DNA from: Penium margaritaceum
Taxonomy: Eukaryota; Streptophyta; Zygnematophyceae; Desmidiales; Peniaceae
Direction of reading: 5' to 3'
Assembly (NCBI GenBank): GCA_023375785.1
Contig: SZWC01003620.1
Coordinates: 14,911-36,508, forward strand
Length of the DNA: 21,598 bases
Shown here: piece by piece, positions 17,579-21,598 of the stretch
Layout: every line of letters starts with the position of its first letter
Numbering within the stretch: the first letter of the stretch is position 1
Translations under genes and position numbers: made by a program
The notes under the pieces: model-generated
What the model saw: the letters and a program-made list of their open reading frames with translations, nothing else
The model's database searches: none
What the model was told of the DNA's origin: nothing

Positions 17579-18322
17579 TGTCAAAAATGATGTCCTGGTT
17601 GTAGCCTAGGAGGAGTGGAAGCACCATCAAGGATTCCTGGCCTTCTGTGGAGCATGCTGACGCTGGTTCAGTAGCCAATGCACACCAAGGTGGAAGAATG
17701 TGGAGTCCAAGGATCATAGTCTAGAATGGGCAGAAGCGAGCCGAAAGAAGTTGCACTCAATTGAAGTGGGAATGGTTGTTTTTACAAGTGATATTTCATC
17801 AAATTCTTATAGTGTGTGATCAGAGCTTTCCAACGCATCCAAGCACGCCCAAAATGGAGCAGTAGAGCCCCTGCTATGGCTGTCAAAGTAATCCATGGTG
17901 GAGCCGGCCACCATGCCCACAAATGGAGGTGACGGGAGGCGTTTTGAGGGTGACCTTCTGAAGCGCCTTTTCTGGCCCTCGAATGTGGGGGGAGGTTCTT
18001 CCTGATCCATGAGACCTCCCATGTCCCTTCCTTCATGGCCCTCGTGCCTTTGGAGCCCTTTGGAGTCGAACTCGGACCAACGCGGTGGAATTGTCCCGTC
18101 ACCCATGGCGGAGACCCAGATTCCACCTGCCAACCACCCGACCTTCGGACGGGGCTATCTCTCTGAATACTCACTCAAATCCAGCGATTCAAAGCTCGAT
18201 CTGGCATGAAACATTCCGAGGAATCCAAATCTGAAATCATATTAGATTTTCAATCACTCCCCAGTGGCCGAACCAGGAAACTCATCCACAGCAGCCATGG
18301 TAAGGGACACAATTTCCTAACA
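17579..18322 (-). repeat. 5' LTR of element D
   Basis: Right-hand copy of the LTR, 744 bp. On the minus strand it begins TGTTAGGAAATTGTG and ends TTTTTGACA next to the PBS. A TATTTAGA-like or TATTCAGA sequence (about 18160) could be the promoter. Differences from the 3' LTR include small indels. Confidence 0.92.
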
Positions 18323-18324
18323 AC
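18320..18324. repeat. target site duplication of element D, right copy (ACAAC)
   Basis: See 13679-13683. The first three bases are shared with the LTR terminus. If the LTR is taken to end at 18322, the flank is ACGTC, which matches the left copy at 3 of 5 positions. Confidence 0.5.
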
Positions 18325-18954
18325 GTCACATGACTTGCAAGAGAGATAGTTCACCGAATTTACTCAGTTCACATCACCCAAGGCTTTCTGTGTTGATGAT
18401 GGATGAGTGATTCCCGCACTTGGTTATGGTACTGTCAGAGTTGACATCACTCTTCAGGGCAACACCATAGTATGAAAATTTCAAGATGTTCTCTACGTTC
18501 CTCGTCTTGCTGCCAACCTTCTGTCAGTAACCAAGCTTAATGACAAGGGACTTTGTGTCATTTTTTACTCAGACAAAAACTGCCGGGTGTTTGCAGCCAA
18601 CTCAATTCTTGTCGCTTTGGCTACACGTGTCGGAAATCTCACCATTATCAACACAAGACCTTCTAAGGTTACTTTGGGTGATCAAGAAGTCGCATTTGCA
18701 GGTGTTGAGGCCTCTACAGGTATTATTTTTGCATCTGCCTCTGCTCTCACAACGGCCGTTGACTTCTCTCAGCCAAGTACATCTTCAACAACGTCTGGCT
18801 CTGATGCTGAAATTTGGCACAAATGACTTGCTCACGTCGGCTACATAACTCTCCACAGCATGGCTGCTCGCAGCATGGTTCACGACCTTCCAGATTCGCT
18901 GAACAAACCTGACTCCGCACCTCTGTGCGCAGGCTGTCTCTCTAGTAAAATATG
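18325..18954 (+). pseudogene. Element C protease C-terminal part and pre-integrase
   Basis: HMT at 18327-18335 resumes the protease of element C. After a frameshift, one frame from 18353 reads TEFTQFTSPKAFCVDDG, then VIPALGYGTVRVDITLQGNT, then DVLYVPRLAANLLSVTKLND. These are the canonical steps of Copia protease end and pre-integrase. TGA stops lie after VDDG and after NTIV. The GAG-pre-integrase part follows as IWHK, stop, LAHVGYITLHSMAARSM and LCAGCLSSKICQEHF, preserving the His-x4-His and Cys-x2-Cys zinc ligands. Confidence 0.87.
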
Positions 18955-19790
18955 CCAAGAACATTTTACAATGTACACCAACATCAGCACAGCAGTCGGC
19001 TCGAGTTTGTCCACATGGACCTGTGCTTTGTGAAGGAACCAACCATTGGAGGCAAACACTACTTCCTTGTGATCCTCGAAGACTACTCTCACATGATGTG
19101 GGTTATAATTATCCATCACAAATCAGAGGTTCCTGACATCATTAAAACTTGGGTTGTCCAGCTTGAGAATGAGACAAAGTCCCACGTCAAAATCTCCAAT
19201 AACTGCAGTGAGCTTTTCAACCACAGCCATTATTCCTTTTACAAGTTAAAAAGGCATCCAATATAAAACCATCGTGCTGAGGACACCTTAGCAAAATTGT
19301 AAAGCTGAACGGATGAGTCACATGCTTCTTGCACGCACTCTCATCATGCTTCACACAACAGGTCTCTCCTCTGGCTTCTTGAATGAAGCCCTCTCTACGG
19401 CGGCCTATCTCACCAACCGTCTTCTCACCAAAAAGCTTCTAGATTCTACTGCCACGCCCTACAAGGCTTGGATGGACCTTCACCCCCACGTCAGCCATCT
19501 GCAATTTTTTGGCTGCAGAGCCTATACCTGGGTTGATCCCAGTGATCCTTCCAAGCCGGATTCTTACAGCCATCTGTGTCATCTTCTTGTATTTGAAGAC
19601 CACAATGACATCCTTCGTCTATGGGACCCAACCACTAAGACCATTGTTCATAGCCGGTGTCCAGTCTTTGAAGAAACCTTCAACAACTACTCAGTCATCA
19701 CTACCCGCGTTGACTTGACACATGACATTGTTGCTGTTGATCATGTCGAACCTCTTTAGAAGTTCATTGTGGACCCTTTCATTGATAAAC
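18955..19790 (+). pseudogene. Element C integrase core and C-terminal region
   Basis: After a frameshift at about 18955 the frame gives FVHMDLC (first catalytic Asp present) and DYSHMMWVIIIHHKSEVPDI. The second acidic site, normally SDNGxE, reads SNNCSE, so the catalytic Asp is now Asn. A further shift at about 19260 and a TAG precede QNCKAERMSHMLLART, which keeps the third catalytic residue (Glu). The conserved tail follows with few changes: SGFLNEALSTAAYLTNRLLT, ATPYKAWMDLHPHVSHLQFF and GCRAY. A stop at 19757-19759 ends the open part, and linker sequence follows to about 19940. Confidence 0.87.
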
Positions 19791-19940
19791 ATGCTGATGT
19801 CCTTCCTTTAGTCGTTCCTATAGAGCATGTTCCTCTTGTGCCACTGCCTACTGCGCCCGTCGTGGTGCCTCACCGTTCCCTACCTATAGTTTGGCCTCCA
19901 TGCAACCGACAATCATGACAATGTTGCTCTTCTCACACAG

Positions 19941-20315
19941 GCTGTCAACCCATGCAGCTACAAGGATGCAATGCGTTGGCCTGACGACGCAATATGGCAA
20001 TCTACAGATCTGGAGGAATTCATTTAACTCCAAAAACAAGACACATGGATCCTCGTTCCTCCACCTGCTGATGCTCCCATTGTTGCCTGCAAGTGGGTCC
20101 TTTGCATCAAGCTTGATACTGATGGAAAGCCTCAGCGCTCCAAGGTACGTCCCGTTGCTCGTGGATACAGCCAAATACTTGGAATCAACTACAACAACAC
20201 CTTTGCTCCCTTTGGGAAGTGCTCCTCCATCCGAGTGATACTTGTACTCACCGCTGGCAACAACTGGAATCTCCACGAGATGGACGTCTAATGCGCTTTC
20301 CTGAACAGCTACCTC
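19941..20315 (+). pseudogene. Element C reverse transcriptase, N-terminal half, truncated
   Basis: The frame reads AVNPCSYKDAMRWPDDAIWQ, then DTWILVPPPADAPIVACKWV, then KVRPVARGYSQILGINYNNT with FAP, then WNLHEMDV and CAFLN. This is the standard start of Copia reverse transcriptase, including the first catalytic Asp in MDV. There is a TAA after EEFI and another after MDV. Homology stops after AFLNSYL, well before the YVDD active site, exactly where a new LTR-like sequence begins (20316). Confidence 0.87.
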
Positions 20316-20680
20316 TGTTGGTTGGAGCCACGATAGTCTTAGCATTCCTTGGTTGTATTATTTGGTTTGGACTTATGCTCACGGCCCTTGACTTTTAAGG
20401 CTAGGTCATTCATAGAGCTATTTTGTGTGTGCTGTATATGCCGTCAGATTCAACCGCGACGGCGTGACCCCCACAAGTTATTCCTCACTTGTGGGGTGGC
20501 GGAGTGGGTGGAGTAGTCGCCCCCTCCCCATAGGGTAAACCACACATGTCTGCTCATTGTTGATCCTCCGTGGTCCTAAGCTACTTGGGTTCCAACCCTT
20601 TGGTTCCACGCCCTCGTCCACTTAATCCCACCTGTCCACCTGAGATAAGACAAAACTCCTGTAGCTTTTTTTTCTTCACA
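20316..20680 (+). repeat. putative 5' LTR of element E
   Basis: The sequence begins TGTTGG at the point where element C homology is lost and ends TTCTTCACA immediately before a PBS-like sequence. It is 365 bp and non-coding. The left edge is inferred from the loss of RT similarity. The matching 3' LTR would lie outside the window, so this cannot be confirmed here. The preceding five bases are ACCTC and may be the target site. Confidence 0.5.
20469..20496. repeat. 10-bp inverted repeat in the putative LTR of element E
   Basis: ccccacaagt (20469-20478) and acttgtgggg (20487-20496) are exact reverse complements with an 8-nt spacer. It may be a hairpin in the LTR transcript. No terminator-like T run follows. 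Confidence 0.8.
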
Positions 20681-20692
20681 TAGTATCACAGC
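20681..20692 (+). other. putative primer binding site of element E (imperfect tRNA-iMet 3' end)
   Basis: TAGTATCACAGC matches TGGTATCAGAGC at 10 of 12 positions and directly follows a CA-ending LTR-like sequence. The next bases, tagga, also fit the sequence often found after this PBS in plant Copia elements. Confidence 0.5.
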
Positions 20693-20856
20693 TAGGAGAC
20701 AAAATAAGTTTGTCTTTTACAACAGTCCTGTAGATGGGTCCACCGAAGATCCTTGCTCGATGCGTCAGAGCCAGCTGGTACCACCCGGTATAGGAAAGTT
20801 GACGGAGGGTCAGCTCGTGCGTGAGCGCGGCCGAGAGAAACCGAGGCGAGGAAAGG

Positions 20857-20858
<2 letters not shown>

Positions 20859-20892
<34 letters not shown>
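20859..20892. repeat. (AT)17 microsatellite
   Basis: Seventeen uninterrupted AT units. Confidence 0.97.
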
Positions 20893-20896
<4 letters not shown>

Positions 20897-21022
20897 TGGG
20901 CAGGGGGGCGACGAGTGCTGATGGCGACGGGAGTGTTGTGACGGGCGCGACTGTCGTCCCGCCGCCCACCTGAGGCTACCCCGACAGTCGAGACCTGAGG
21001 GCCGACGGGATGAAGGGTTGTG

Positions 21023-21120
21023 CCAAGGGCCAAAGGGCCATGGCAAGGGCCGAGGGCCAAGCCGAGAGCCGAGGACCGACAGGCCTTAGACCGAGGACGA
21101 GGCCGAGGGCCTCTGCCAAG
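21023..21120. repeat. AGGGCC-rich short-period repeat
   Basis: Variants of aagggcc, gagggcc and gaggcc recur about every 6-12 bases. It produces open frames on both strands with no protein meaning. Confidence 0.7.
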
Positions 21121-21445
21121 AAGTCCATCGGGGCAGCAACAGCAAGCAGAAGCAATAGCCGCGGTAGCAACGGCAGTGGCAGCATTAACAAGAGTAGCGC
21201 CATGAGTAGCATTGGCAGTAGCGATAGCGGCAGAAGTGGCAGGGGTAGCAGCAATAGCAGCAACGTGCAGAGAAACAACAACACCTGTCAGTAGCAGCAC
21301 CGGCGGCGGCTGCGGTGGCGGTTGCGGCGAGAGGCATCAGCAACACTGGCAACATTATCCAGCACTAGCAGCAATAGTAGCAACAGGCGTAGCGACGGTA
21401 GCGACGAGCAGAAATAGTGGCAGGAGCAGTTGCCACAGGAGTAGT
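21121..21445. repeat. degenerate AGC/GGC/AGT trinucleotide tract
   Basis: Triplets agc, ggc, agt, aac and gca alternate with strict 3-base periodicity. The plus strand can read as Ser/Gly/Asn-rich or Ala-rich peptide and the minus strand as Leu/Ala-rich peptide, all open because of the repeat. It may belong to the leader or gag region of element E, but no domain is seen. Confidence 0.65.
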
Positions 21446-21461
21446 AGAAGCCCACACAAAG

Positions 21462-21518
21462 AAAAGATAGAGAGAGGAGAAGGAAAAGGAAGGGGAGGAT
21501 GAGAAGGAGAAGGAGAAG

Positions 21519-21598
<80 letters not shown>
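21462..21598. repeat. polypurine tract ending in (GA)n
   Basis: Almost pure purine, first GGAGAA-like units, then (GA)n from about 21523 to the window edge. It continues beyond the window. Confidence 0.95.

Larger units (their letters stand above)
13684..18322 (-). mobile_element. Element D: non-autonomous Copia-like element with half-tRNA primer binding site
   Basis: It has two LTRs (13684-14420 and 17579-18322) with inverted termini TGTTGAGAA / TGTTAGGAA, a purine tract next to the left LTR, a PBS next to the right LTR, and one long minus-strand gag frame. Gag carries two zinc knuckles and is followed by a pre-integrase remnant, but no integrase core, reverse transcriptase or RNase H can be found. 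Instead the body holds degenerate tandem repeats. This resembles the TR-GAG class (LTR elements that keep only gag). It lies in reverse orientation in the protease of element C. LTR similarity by eye is roughly 85-90 percent, so it is old but younger than C. Confidence 0.85.
11931..20315 (+). mobile_element. Element C: decayed Ty1/Copia retrotransposon, interrupted by element D and cut by element E
   Basis: Order along the plus strand: LTR end, tRNA-iMet PBS (12253-12263), gag, zinc knuckle, first half of protease, then element D (13684-18322), then the rest of protease, pre-integrase, integrase and the N-terminal half of reverse transcriptase. This is the protease-integrase-RT order that defines Copia (Pseudoviridae). 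Stops and frameshifts are spread through every domain. The 3' part (RT active site, RNase H, 3' LTR) is not in the window and is predicted to the right of element E. Confidence 0.88.

Noticed and set aside
20692..21300. 202-codon minus-strand open frame
   Set aside because: It is the complement of AT, AGGGCC and AGC repeats. The predicted peptide is an Ile-Tyr run and Leu/Ala low complexity, open only because of the repeats.

Overview
This window looks like repeat-dense nuclear DNA from a plant. I see no intact host gene, no tRNA or rRNA gene, no CRISPR array and nothing bacterial. The plant assignment rests on several Ty1/Copia-class LTR retrotransposons in different stages of decay, on primer binding sites complementary to initiator methionine tRNA, on long (CA)n, (CT)n, (AT)n and (GA)n microsatellites, and on LTR differences that look rich in C-to-T and G-to-A changes, as expected of methylated DNA. 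The dispersed, decayed Copia content would fit a large genome such as a fern, lycophyte or bryophyte, but the species cannot be read from the sequence.

Layout, left to right. 1-973 and 4927-6167: triplet-periodic Ala/Thr/Val-coding sequence, weak coding-like remnants, and the end of a Copia RNase H domain (5890-6167, + strand). This block is interrupted by element A (974-4921, - strand), a structurally complete but apparently non-autonomous LTR element with two LTRs of about 672 bp, a tRNA-iMet 3'-end PBS, a polypurine tract and a perfect 5-bp target duplication (ATAGG). 6168-9080: mostly unassignable, with a (CA)n tract, a perfect 19-bp inverted repeat (6539-6580) and a diverged 130-bp direct duplication. 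9083-11095: Ala-rich sequence, then element B, a + strand Copia fragment (protease, pre-integrase, start of integrase) that breaks off just before a (CT)n tract. 11263-11930: unassigned, with one unrecognised minus-strand open frame.

11931-20315: element C, a + strand Copia element with LTR end, iMet PBS, gag, zinc knuckle, protease, integrase and the first part of reverse transcriptase. It carries many stops and frameshifts. Element D (13684-18322, - strand) sits inside its protease active-site motif. D has LTRs of 737 and 744 bp, a gag with two broken zinc knuckles and a pre-integrase remnant, and in place of the rest of pol it has degenerate tandem repeats. Its PBS matches the anticodon arm of initiator tRNA-Met rather than the 3' end, which points to half-tRNA priming as known for Drosophila copia. 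At 20316 the reverse transcriptase of C is cut off by what looks like the 5' LTR of a further element (E), followed by an imperfect iMet PBS and simple-sequence DNA to the end of the window.

The order of events can be read: C inserted first, D went into C, and E went into C. A independently went into an older Ala-rich/Copia-containing block. None of the pol genes can be active. The points most worth a second look are the half-tRNA PBS and repeat-filled body of D, the antisense coding-like repeats inside A, and the 19-bp inverted repeat.
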